From assembly GCA_945860705.1 (NCBI GenBank), contig CAMART010000008.1, positions 1 through 64,000 of the forward strand: a DNA stretch of 64,000 nt, written 5' to 3'. The notes below the pieces were generated by a model that ran no database searches, was not told where the DNA came from, and saw nothing but the letters and a program-made list of their open reading frames with translations. Shown here piece after piece: positions 7,873 to 15,901 of the stretch. This stretch comes from Chitinophaga pinensis. GTDB lineage: Bacteria; Bacteroidota; Bacteroidia; Chitinophagales; CAMDFR01. The number at the start of each line of letters is the position of its first letter. The first letter of the stretch is position 1. Made by a program: the position numbers and the translations under genes.

Positions 7873-7925
7873 AGTTTTACTAAATATTTGAGCATAAAAA
7901 TACTAAATATTTTGGTAAAACAAAA
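7873..7925 (-). promoter_or_regulatory. operator/promoter of the LexA-like repressor
   Basis: The 11-mer ACTAAATATTT occurs at 7879-7889 and 7902-7912, 23 bases apart. Each copy contains the palindrome AAATATTT. Flanking TTTTAC (7875-7880) and GTAAAA (7915-7920) make the whole block an extended inverted repeat. On the minus strand a TTTG, an 18-base spacer and TATTTTTA form a plausible promoter lying between and across the two sites. This arrangement fits two repressor dimers closing their own promoter. Confidence 0.6.
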
Positions 7926-8216
7926 TTATTTTTCTAATGAAGTAATTTTTACAATTTTACCTACCATACAAATAGAAGCCATACCGTTTTCTGTAATATA
8001 GGTAATTTTCACTTTCTGATTTTCTTTAGGATTGCTTATAAAATCGTTTAGGTTAGTAGGTTCAAGTACTTTCCCATCATTCATTTTTATGACCCAACCA
8101 CAACCATCAAGTCCTGTATAGTTTTTGAGTGTAGCGTTGTAGCTATCATTAGGTTTTATGCATGAGTATAATATGAGCATACATAATCCTACACATAAAA
8201 ATTGTATTTTTTTCAT
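7926..8216 (-). CDS. small putative lipoprotein
   Basis: A 96-residue protein with a lipoprotein signal: basic start MKKIQ, hydrophobic core and lipobox LYSC with the modified cysteine at residue 19. The mature part is about 78 residues, with a GLDGCGWVIKMNDGK segment and two further cysteines. I recognise this GCGW-type pattern from short Bacteroidota lipoproteins of unknown function. It lies between kdsC and the repressor on the same strand, with 45 and 53 base gaps. Function is unknown. Confidence 0.75.
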   Translation of the reverse strand: MKKIQFLCVGLCMLILYSCIKPNDSYNATLKNYTGLDGCGWVIKMNDGKVLEPTNLNDFISNPKENQKVKITYITENGMASICMVGKIVKITSLEK

Positions 8217-8261
8217 TTTATAAATTTTATAATAAAACGAGTATTTAATAAAATTGGTTGC

Positions 8262-8744
8262 TTACGAAATTGTACCCAAATATTTTTCTACAAACTCTCT
8301 CACACAAGCCTCCCCTCCTGTTTTAGTTAATATATGTGTTACATTTTTTTTCACGATATCTACAGCATCTATGGGGCATGCACTTAGTCCTACTTTTTTT
8401 ATTATCGTGAGGTCATTTACATCATCACCTACAAAAGCTACTTGAGAAGAAGTAATATTTAATTCTTTGAGCCATTTGTCTAATACCAATGCTTTATCGT
8501 CATCACCTACATAACAATATTTCATACCCAACATTTTAGCACGAGTTCGCACTATCTCTTGACTGATGCTTGCAGAGATAATTCCTACCTCTATTCCGTT
8601 TTTCAAAAGATATCGTATAGCAGTACCATCTTTGGCATTAAATTTTTTGAAACTATCTCCTTTTTCAGTAATATAAATACCACCATCGGTGAGAGTTCCG
8701 TCTACGTCTAATATCAAGAGTTTTATATTTGTATCTTTTAGCAT
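8262..8744 (-). CDS. kdsC: KdsC-type 3-deoxy-D-manno-octulosonate 8-phosphate phosphatase
   Basis: A 160-residue HAD-superfamily phosphatase of the capless KdsC type. The nucleophile and acid/base aspartates are D13 and D15 in LILDVDGTLTDGG. Motif II is IISAS and the later acidic motif is FVGDDVNDL. KdsC removes the phosphate from KDO-8-phosphate in lipopolysaccharide core synthesis, working as a tetramer. The length is that of the shorter family members. No other KDO gene is nearby. Some close relatives act on related sugar phosphates (KDN or N-acylneuraminate 9-phosphate), so the substrate is likely but not certain. Confidence 0.88.
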   Translation of the reverse strand: MLKDTNIKLLILDVDGTLTDGGIYITEKGDSFKKFNAKDGTAIRYLLKNGIEVGIISASISQEIVRTRAKMLGMKYCYVGDDDKALVLDKWLKELNITSSQVAFVGDDVNDLTIIKKVGLSACPIDAVDIVKKNVTHILTKTGGEACVREFVEKYLGTIS

Positions 8745-8761
8745 TGTAAATATTTGTGCTA

Positions 8762-8769
8762 CAAAGTTA
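8762..8769 (-). promoter_or_regulatory. -7 box of kdsC
   Basis: TAACTTTG on the minus strand is a full match to TAnnTTTG and ends 17 bases before the kdsC ATG at 8744. No TTG is found at the -33 position. Confidence 0.4.
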
Positions 8770-8812
8770 AAATATTCCTAATTTAGATTTTTGAAATTAT
8801 AGATTATTGTAT

Positions 8813-9277
8813 ATGAAAAAAATTGCTGTATTCCCTGGCTCATTTGATCCTATCACTATAGGTCATGTAGATGTTGTAAATCGTGCTTTACCATTATTTG
8901 ATGAGATAATCATAGCTATAGGTGTAAACACTCAAAAGACTTGCTTATATACTTTAGAAAAAAGATTGGATTTTTTGCATAAAGTTTTTGCAGATAATCC
9001 TAAAATTGGTATTACTCATTTTGAAGGTCTGACTATTAATTTCTGTATAGAACAAAATGCAAATTATATAGTACGAGGAATAAGAAGTGCTGCAGATTTT
9101 GAATATGAAAAAACGATAGCACATCTCAATAACGAAATGCAACCAGGAGTAGAAACCATACTCATACTTACCAAAGCAAATCTATCCATGATATCTTCTA
9201 CTATAGTACGCGAAATCATAAAAGGTAAAGGTGATGTAAGTAAGTTTGTACCAAAGGAAATAGTTGGACTTTTGTGA
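8813..9277 (+). CDS. coaD: phosphopantetheine adenylyltransferase
   Basis: CoaD transfers AMP from ATP to 4'-phosphopantetheine, the penultimate step of coenzyme A synthesis. The 154-residue protein has the nucleotidyltransferase motif FPGSFDPITIGH at the start, the VRGIRSAADFEYE substrate loop and the closing MISSTIVREI, all typical. I use the ATG at 8813; a TTG six bases upstream is also in frame but gives no better start. It is divergent from kdsC with about 70 bases between them. Length and motifs are complete. Confidence 0.96.
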   Translation: MKKIAVFPGSFDPITIGHVDVVNRALPLFDEIIIAIGVNTQKTCLYTLEKRLDFLHKVFADNPKIGITHFEGLTINFCIEQNANYIVRGIRSAADFEYEKTIAHLNNEMQPGVETILILTKANLSMISSTIVREIIKGKGDVSKFVPKEIVGLL

Positions 9278-9349
9278 TTATGAATTTTTAGTTATGAATA
9301 CATCTCAACAAAAATGGATTAATTATATTTTAAGATTTAAGTAATAATA

Positions 9350-9550
9350 ATGGAAGCAATTTTTCAAGGGATTTTTGAAGTAGTATTTATAAAAACACTT
9401 AAATATACTGGTGCTGGTCTCCGATGGATAGTATCATTCAATAAATATTCTTACAAAGAACTATTAAATAAAGATGGAAACACAAGAATTGGTTTTTTGG
9501 TATTTATTATAATTCTAGCAAATATTGTTTACATGTATATTAAAGATTAA
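9350..9550 (+). CDS. small membrane protein of unknown function
   Basis: A 66-residue protein with an amphipathic N-terminal part (FEVVFIKTLKYTGAGLRWI) and one C-terminal transmembrane segment (IGFLVFIIILANIVYMYI). The KYTGAGLRW stretch followed by a Ser-Tyr-Lys-Glu-Leu motif resembles a family of short Bacteroidota membrane proteins of unknown function. The ATG at 9350 lies 72 bases after coaD on the same strand. No function is proposed. Confidence 0.6.
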   Translation: MEAIFQGIFEVVFIKTLKYTGAGLRWIVSFNKYSYKELLNKDGNTRIGFLVFIIILANIVYMYIKD

Positions 9551-9601
9551 AATAAAGAAACAAGATATGATGGAGCATATTATTAAATAAAATAAGAAAC
9601 A

Positions 9602-11173
9602 CTAATTCGTTTCTTTAATTTTTTTATATGTCACCGGTGCTACTCGAGCTGTGCCACCTACTTTATCATATACTTCACTAAAAGCTCTACTACATAATGG
9701 TAATTTTTCTCTAAGTGCATCATATGATAAATGTGAAAACATTCGTCTGAATTGTTCTTTATTCATCAAAGTTCGAGCATATAGTGCTTGATATCCGTGA
9801 TTATCTATTACAAAGTTTTCTAGTTTTGCTAAAGATGTATTCCCATCAAAATTTATTTGCTTTGGTGAACCATAAGCACCAATATCTACAAATAATTCAT
9901 CATACTCTCCATTATCTTTATGATATGGATGTATAAAACCAATATTATTTGGATAGGCTTTTACTGCCATAGGACAAACCCATAGAGGATATACCTGATA
10001 ATGTTCTTCAAAATATAACAAGGATTTTTTTAATAAAGATATCGGCATCAACATATCTTGTACTACATGATGTTTTTCGCGTAATGCACGTGTGGTTTCT
10101 GTTTCAAAATATTTCATCAAAGACAATTGAGGTGGCAATGCCCAACCTAATAAATATCTAAACCATAAACTATTTCCAAATGGAATAACTTCTTCCATTT
10201 CCCAAAACAAACTACGAGTATGACGATGATAATAATCTCTTAATGGAATATACTCAACACTTGTAGAATTGTTTTTCAAAAATTTTTCTACTTGTTTATA
10301 AAACCAGGGTTTATAAAAACGACCAATTCGATTTATTTTACTTCTATCAAAAGCATCTTTTGCAAAATTTCCAGTCATTAATACTGCTTCATCTCTACTG
10401 TATTGCAACAATTCTATAAATTGATACTCTTTATTTCTACTCGCATCTTCAAATTTTTGAACAATATTATCTAAGCCATATATCGGCTGATAAGTTAGCT
10501 CTACAAATTTGCTACAAGGTATAATATATAACTCTGCGCAAACTAAAAAACCTAATGTGCCATGACTCCATGGAATATTATAAAATAATGTTTGGTTTTC
10601 AGTAGCTGAACAATGCATAAAAGTACCATCGGCTGTAATAATATCTATAGATGCAATTGTATACTGAAACAAACCATATTTATGACTTGAAGATTCAATT
10701 CCAAATCCATTTATCAAACCACCAACTGTAAGATTATCTAGTTCGGGTACTACTTGTAAAGTCCAGCCTTTTTGATTCAACATAGCAGTAATTTGTCCCA
10801 TATTTACTAGTGGTTCTACTTTTATTGTCTGTTTTTGATAATCTATATATATAATATCTCGCATATTCATTTCAATAGCGTGATTTGTTTTTTTATAGGC
10901 AGGTACCAATTCACTCATTGTAAACCAACCAGATCGAGATGTAGTAAGTTTTTGAGTACTTCCACTATTAGCCCATTCTATTACTTGTTGTTTTACTTTC
11001 TCTACTCGTTTTTCATGGTCTTTAGGAGCAGTATTTAATAAAAAAACTAATCTACTTCTAAGTGATAAATAGGAAGAATATACTACAGAGATAGGAATCA
11101 AGATAATAGTAGCAAAAGCACCTCTGTGATATGTCAATAAATATTCGAAAAAATTAAAAGACTTTTTACTCAT
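9602..11173 (-). CDS. Delta(24)-sterol reductase (DHCR24)-like FAD oxidoreductase
   Basis: A 523-residue FAD-linked oxidase (PCMH/vanillyl-alcohol oxidase fold) that follows human DHCR24/seladin-1 (516 residues) over its whole length, as I recall that sequence. It keeps the N-terminal membrane helix with the LIPISVVY segment, the SAP-x-x-HE-x-RV start of the soluble part, the FAD loop PELDNLTVGGLINGFGIESS (residues 143-162), PWSHGTLGFLV, FYKPWFYKQVE, the block EYIPLRDYYHRHTRS (307-321) and DIGAYGSP. DHCR24 reduces the C24 double bond of sterol side chains with NADPH. No other sterol gene is in the window, and the base composition does not obviously differ from its neighbours. The real substrate may be another isoprenoid. 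Confidence 0.88.
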   Translation of the reverse strand: MSKKSFNFFEYLLTYHRGAFATIILIPISVVYSSYLSLRSRLVFLLNTAPKDHEKRVEKVKQQVIEWANSGSTQKLTTSRSGWFTMSELVPAYKKTNHAIEMNMRDIIYIDYQKQTIKVEPLVNMGQITAMLNQKGWTLQVVPELDNLTVGGLINGFGIESSSHKYGLFQYTIASIDIITADGTFMHCSATENQTLFYNIPWSHGTLGFLVCAELYIIPCSKFVELTYQPIYGLDNIVQKFEDASRNKEYQFIELLQYSRDEAVLMTGNFAKDAFDRSKINRIGRFYKPWFYKQVEKFLKNNSTSVEYIPLRDYYHRHTRSLFWEMEEVIPFGNSLWFRYLLGWALPPQLSLMKYFETETTRALREKHHVVQDMLMPISLLKKSLLYFEEHYQVYPLWVCPMAVKAYPNNIGFIHPYHKDNGEYDELFVDIGAYGSPKQINFDGNTSLAKLENFVIDNHGYQALYARTLMNKEQFRRMFSHLSYDALREKLPLCSRAFSEVYDKVGGTARVAPVTYKKIKETN

Positions 11174-11307
11174 AAAATATTTTTATTGTAAAAATGAATT
11201 AGTGAATGTATTTCTATTTAATTTAAAAATGAAAAAATCTTATACACTTTATTAAAAAACGAATGCAGTATAATATATAGGAATATAATTAAATGAATTC
11301 ATATCGA

Positions 11308-13908
11308 CTACTCCATCATCTTTTTTAGCTCGTTTAGTTTCCAGAGTGCATCTACTGGTGTGAGCGTATTGATATCTACTTTTTCAAGCAATTCAAGTAC
11401 TTGAGAGGCTTTAGGATTGCTCGATTCAAATATATTGAGTTGGTATTGTGTTGTTTTTTTAATGTTTTTTATTTTATCTTTTTCTGTAGCCAACGATTTT
11501 TTTTCGAGCTGAACAAGTAATTCATTAGCTCTATCTACTATAGGCTTGGGCATTCCTGCCATCTTTGCTACATGTATACCAAAACTATGTTCACTGCCAC
11601 CTTCAACTAGCTTTCGCAAAAAAAGCACCTTATCTCCTACTTCTTTTGTAGCTACATGATAGTTTTTGATACGAGGATAGTTTGTTGCTAATTCGTTGAG
11701 TTCATGATAGTGTGTAGCAAAAAGCGTTTTGGGTTTTGCATTTGGATAATCATGCAGAAACTCAGCAATAGACCAAGCAATACTGATACCATCATAAGTA
11801 CTAGTACCACGACCTATTTCATCGAGCAGTATCAAACTTCTACTACTTATATTATTGACAATACTAGCTGTTTCATTCATTTCTACCATAAAGGTACTCT
11901 CGCCACTACTCATATTATCTGATGCTCCTACCCTAGTAAATATTTTATCTACTATACCTATTGTAGCTTGGCTTGCTGGCACATAAAAACCACACTGAGC
12001 CATCAATACAATCAGTGCTGTCTGTCGAAGAACTGCAGATTTACCAGACATATTTGGACCAGTGATCATCATGATTTGTAATGTGTCACAATCAAGTACT
12101 ATATCATTTGGTATATATTCTTTGTCATGTCCAAGTTGATTTTCTATCATCGGGTGTCTACCATTAACAATAGATAAAGCAAGTGTATCATTGATAGTTG
12201 GCTTACAATAATTATTTTTTTGTGCTACAAAAAAAGCACTATACAACACATCTATTTTTGATAAGACTATTGCATTGTTTTGGATAGGCATAATATAGTC
12301 TTGAACAAATACGAGTAATTTATTAAAGATACTTTCTTCGAGTACTTGTATTTTTTCTTCTGCTCCTAGTATTTTTTGCTCTAGTACTTTTAGCTCTTCT
12401 GTTATATATCTTTCTGCATTACTTAGTGTTTGCTTACGTATCCATTCATTTGGCACTTTAGTTTTGTGTACATTAGTCACTTCTAGAAAATAGCCAAATA
12501 CATTATTAAATCCAATTTTTAAAGAGCTAATACCTGTTTTTTCGGCCTCTTCATTTTGTATTTTTAGCAAATAATCTTTGCTATTACTGATAATATCTCT
12601 TAGTTCATCTAGCTCTGAATTTGCACCTGCTTTTATTACATTTCCTTTGTTGAGAAGTGCGGGAGCTTCTTCATTTATCTCTTGTTCTATTTTGTCTATA
12701 AGCAATGGGAAATGTTGCAACTGTTCTTCCCATTTTTTGAAACTGATAATTTTTGAATCATAAAAAAGTTGTTTGATTTGACTAGTTGCTTTCAAAGATT
12801 TTTTTAACTGATTGATATCTCTAGGGGAGATTTTACCAGTACTTACTTTTGAAATCAATCGTTCTAGGTCACCAACTTGTTTTAGTTGTTCGGCTATTTG
12901 TTTTGTAAATTTTTCATCTTTGGAAAATTCCTCAATGATATCTAATCGTTCTTGAATAGATGAAATATTTTTGAGTGGCATCATCAAAAAACGCTTGAGC
13001 ATACGAGCACCCATAGAGGTAATAGTATAATCTAAAACATCTACTAATGAAGTAGCACCTTGTTGTGAACCTTGTAGTATTTCTAAATTTCTTATAGTAA
13101 ATTTATCGATACTTACGTATTGTTCTTCATCTATTTTAGTGATTTTATTGATATGTTGCAGTCTATTATGTTCTGTACTTTTTACATATTGTAGAGTAGC
13201 TCCACTAGCTATGATAGCTAGATTCATCTCTTCTATACCAAAACCTTTGAGCGAATTTACCTCAAAATGTTTAACAAGCATATCATATGTATATTCACTG
13301 GTGTAAACCCATTCATCTTGAGGATAGCTATAGAATTTATTTGAGAAATGTTTGTTAAATTCTTTTTGTGCATTGCGTGGATAGATAATTTCGTTTGGCA
13401 CGAAAGACTGAACTAGCTTTTCAATATATGAAACTGTACCTTGTGCAGTCAAAAATTCTCCTGTACTAATATCTAAAAATGCAACACCTGCATTTTTATC
13501 TTGCAGAAAAATAGAACATAAAAAATTGTTCTGTTTATTTTCTAGAATATTATCATTGAGTGCTACACCGGGAGTGACTAATTCTGTGACACCACGTTTC
13601 ACTATAGTTTTGGTCATTTTTGGATCTTCTAGTTGGTCGCAGATAGCCACTCTATATCCAGCTCTAACCAATTTGGGCAAGTAAGTATCCATAGCATGAT
13701 GCGGAAAGCCTGCCAACTCTACTTCAGACGGACTTCCAGCTCCACGTTTAGTAAGTGTAATACCAAGTACTTTTGCTGTAGTAATAGCATCTGTGCTAAA
13801 TGTTTCATAAAAATCTCCTACTCTAAATAATAAAATAGCATCAGCATATTTTGCTTTGATGGTATTGTATTGTTGCATTAATGGAGTTTCTGCTACTTTC
13901 TTTGTCAT
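11308..13908 (-). CDS. mutS: DNA mismatch repair protein MutS
   Basis: An 866-residue MutS that recognises mismatches and small loops. The mismatch-reading motif F33-Y-E35 (GDFYETF) is at the N-terminus. The connector, lever and clamp domains follow. The ATPase domain has Walker A GPNMSGKS near residue 618, the Walker B/signature region LILLDEIGRGTSTYDG and the FATHYHEL switch. The C-terminal dimerisation tail is present. The length matches MutS1. It is a single gene, with about 134 bases to the sterol reductase homologue downstream. Confidence 0.98.
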   Translation of the reverse strand: MTKKVAETPLMQQYNTIKAKYADAILLFRVGDFYETFSTDAITTAKVLGITLTKRGAGSPSEVELAGFPHHAMDTYLPKLVRAGYRVAICDQLEDPKMTKTIVKRGVTELVTPGVALNDNILENKQNNFLCSIFLQDKNAGVAFLDISTGEFLTAQGTVSYIEKLVQSFVPNEIIYPRNAQKEFNKHFSNKFYSYPQDEWVYTSEYTYDMLVKHFEVNSLKGFGIEEMNLAIIASGATLQYVKSTEHNRLQHINKITKIDEEQYVSIDKFTIRNLEILQGSQQGATSLVDVLDYTITSMGARMLKRFLMMPLKNISSIQERLDIIEEFSKDEKFTKQIAEQLKQVGDLERLISKVSTGKISPRDINQLKKSLKATSQIKQLFYDSKIISFKKWEEQLQHFPLLIDKIEQEINEEAPALLNKGNVIKAGANSELDELRDIISNSKDYLLKIQNEEAEKTGISSLKIGFNNVFGYFLEVTNVHKTKVPNEWIRKQTLSNAERYITEELKVLEQKILGAEEKIQVLEESIFNKLLVFVQDYIMPIQNNAIVLSKIDVLYSAFFVAQKNNYCKPTINDTLALSIVNGRHPMIENQLGHDKEYIPNDIVLDCDTLQIMMITGPNMSGKSAVLRQTALIVLMAQCGFYVPASQATIGIVDKIFTRVGASDNMSSGESTFMVEMNETASIVNNISSRSLILLDEIGRGTSTYDGISIAWSIAEFLHDYPNAKPKTLFATHYHELNELATNYPRIKNYHVATKEVGDKVLFLRKLVEGGSEHSFGIHVAKMAGMPKPIVDRANELLVQLEKKSLATEKDKIKNIKKTTQYQLNIFESSNPKASQVLELLEKVDINTLTPVDALWKLNELKKMME

Positions 13909-13994
13909 AAATTATGATATAAAAGTAGAAAATATAGTAAAGCTCTATATAATTAAGTTTTACACATAGGCTTAATAGAGTACATTTGAAATAA

Positions 13995-14581
13995 TTATAA
14001 TGTTGTATTGATAATATCTGCATTTGTGGTACTACCCAACTCCGATATTTCTTTTTTGAGCAATAAATCTTTGAGAGTCTTTTTTGGTAAAACGTAGGTA
14101 TCTGTCCAGCTATCGTGCCATGGTCTATCACCTAGGCATGAGAAAGCTTCAAAAGGTACTATTCTAGAAAGAGTTCTATAAATTATTTGTTTAAATTTTG
14201 GTCTTTCGCCATACTCATCTATCACTATAGAACCACAAATCATTTTGTCAATTGTAGCTTGAAAAAAATATTCGAAAAACACATAATAAGAAAAATAAAA
14301 AATATAAAAACTAAAAGTCAATATATTCTCAAATGTAGTAGAATTTTGATCACCAAAAACAATTGAATTAATAATAGCAAAAAGAAATACAAATGCTAAA
14401 AAATGCCATAACATACTATAATATCAATTAAATAATGAAGAAACCTCATACCACTACTAGTAGTTTCAAATGTTTCGAATGAATCGTATTCTATAGTTTC
14501 TTGAAAAGGATTTCCATATTGATCATGGTTGGTTCGAGTGAGCTCTCTTCGATTTTTTATTTCGGTTATCTTGGTATTCAT
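13995..14581 (-). pseudogene. RDD family membrane protein interrupted by a frameshift
   Basis: Two overlapping frames give one RDD protein. The first 61 residues (MNTKITEIKNRREL to LIDIIVCYGIF) end at 14396. The rest (LAFVFLFAIINS to ADIINTTL) continues in the -1 frame. The break is at a run of six T on the coding strand (GGCATTTTTTAG). One more T would restore a 195-codon frame, exactly the length of the paralogue next door (14614-15201). The retained features PWHDSWTDTYVLPKK and IDEYGERPKFKQI match that paralogue. This is either a recent inactivating single-base deletion, a homopolymer sequencing error, or slippage that still makes protein. Confidence 0.75.
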
Positions 14582-14613
14582 TTATTATTTTTTTCAAAAA
14601 TAAATAAAAATTA

Positions 14614-15201
14614 TTATAAAACTATTCCTTCAATTTCAAATCTTAACAAAAACTCATCATATTTTTTTTTGTGAAGTACCAAAGTATCTGACCACTGGTC
14701 GTGCCAAGCTCTACTCTCAAAAGCAGAAATAAAATCTAATGGTACATATCTACTTATAGTTCTGATGAATATTTTTTTTAGCGAGGGTTTTTGACCATAT
14801 TCATCTAATATAATTGCCCCAGAAATCATATGTCCGATAGTGCGTCCAAAGAGTAATTCAAAAAATAAATAATAAAAAAATGGAGTAATAAAGTATGCGA
14901 AAATAATCACTAATCCAATATATAAATCTGTTTCAGAGGAGTTGACTAATGCATCTACATTATTGGTAATACCAAGAAATGCTCCAGTAAAAACTATAGC
15001 TAATAGAATGAATATTATATAAATAAATGTATAAACTAAAAAATCAATAAAAGCATACAAAAATCTTTTATAAACTTCTATATAAGGGGGTGTTTCATAA
15101 TATTTGGAATAAAATATTTTTTCTACCCATTCTCCTGCACTATTCTTATCTTTTGTTACTATTTCTCTAGTACGAGCTATATGGGTAAGCTTTGTATTCA
15201 T
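14614..15201 (-). CDS. RDD family membrane protein
   Basis: A 195-residue RDD family protein with about three transmembrane segments (residues 48-72, 92-118 and a shorter one near GRTIGHMISG). The conserved arginine/aspartate features are FLYAFIDFLVY, ILDEYGQKPSLKKI, ISRYVP and the C-terminal AWHDQWSDTLVL. RDD proteins are integral membrane proteins of mostly unknown role; some take part in ion or polar compound transport. It lies upstream of a frameshifted tandem paralogue and 11 bases after the NicO-like gene. Confidence 0.85.
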   Translation of the reverse strand: MNTKLTHIARTREIVTKDKNSAGEWVEKIFYSKYYETPPYIEVYKRFLYAFIDFLVYTFIYIIFILLAIVFTGAFLGITNNVDALVNSSETDLYIGLVIIFAYFITPFFYYLFFELLFGRTIGHMISGAIILDEYGQKPSLKKIFIRTISRYVPLDFISAFESRAWHDQWSDTLVLHKKKYDEFLLRFEIEGIVL

Positions 15202-15212
15202 TAGATTTTTTT

Positions 15213-15830
15213 CTAGTGTACAAAGAACGAAAAAATACCTGTTAAAATTAAAATAACACCAGTTATCAATCCAGCATTATGTTCTATTCTATGCCAGTTG
15301 GCATGTTTTAATCCTTTAAGTGCAATACTAACCCATAATAACATACCACCTATTGTAAGAATTGTATAGGTAGCTACAAGTAATAATAAAAACCAAATAG
15401 TATATTGTCCTGCAAGCAAAAAATAGGCTTCTACCTCCAAACATGGTGATAAAAACATTAAAAGCATGAAAGAGCTTACTATTTGAAATTTTGTTCTTTT
15501 ATTGCGAGCTTCTTTTTCGTCTATATGAAAGTGATGGTGTGTATGATGTCTATAAATAAATATAACGCCTATAATAATAAGGCCTATAGGTACAGCTACT
15601 TCAAAATATTGACTATAATTTTGTTCTATTTGTTTGCCTAAAAAATATAAAATAGTACCCAATAATAATGTGCTAGCTACATGTGATATACCAAGATAGA
15701 GCGTAACAAGAAGTGTCTCTCTCTTGGTCCACTTTAATGAATGACTCAACGCAGTGATTGGAAGCCAATGACTAGGTATAAGTGCATGTAAAATGCTGAT
15801 GAGTAATGTGCCTGTAAATATTGATATCAT
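15213..15830 (-). CDS. NicO/UreH-like polytopic membrane protein, possible metal transporter
   Basis: A 205-residue protein with about six transmembrane helices. Features include HALIPSHWLP in the first helix, GISHVASTLLLG in the second, a histidine-rich cytoplasmic loop at residues 95-102 (HHTHHHFH) and SPCLEVEAYFL later. This layout fits the NicO/UreH-like group of nickel/cobalt transporters and TauE-like proteins. The histidine loop and helix-1 histidines suggest a divalent metal substrate, but the exact ion is not decided. It precedes the RDD pair on the same strand. It could also be classed simply as a conserved membrane protein. Confidence 0.6.
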   Translation of the reverse strand: MISIFTGTLLISILHALIPSHWLPITALSHSLKWTKRETLLVTLYLGISHVASTLLLGTILYFLGKQIEQNYSQYFEVAVPIGLIIIGVIFIYRHHTHHHFHIDEKEARNKRTKFQIVSSFMLLMFLSPCLEVEAYFLLAGQYTIWFLLLLVATYTILTIGGMLLWVSIALKGLKHANWHRIEHNAGLITGVILILTGIFSFFVH

Positions 15831-15901
15831 AAAAAACCTACAAAACCCTAATGTAATATTTTAATAAAAAGTTCATAAATGTAGGACTTTGCAAAAATAG
15901 C

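Noticed and set aside
7108-7922. XRE/S24 repressor as a sign of prophage
   Set aside because: No integrase, structural or replication phage genes or attachment repeats are nearby; neighbours are housekeeping and secreted-protein genes.
13841-14131. Minus-strand open frame spanning the mutS start and the RDD gene end
   Set aside because: It overlaps the mutS N-terminus and the RDD coding end in another frame, and its product has no recognisable domain.
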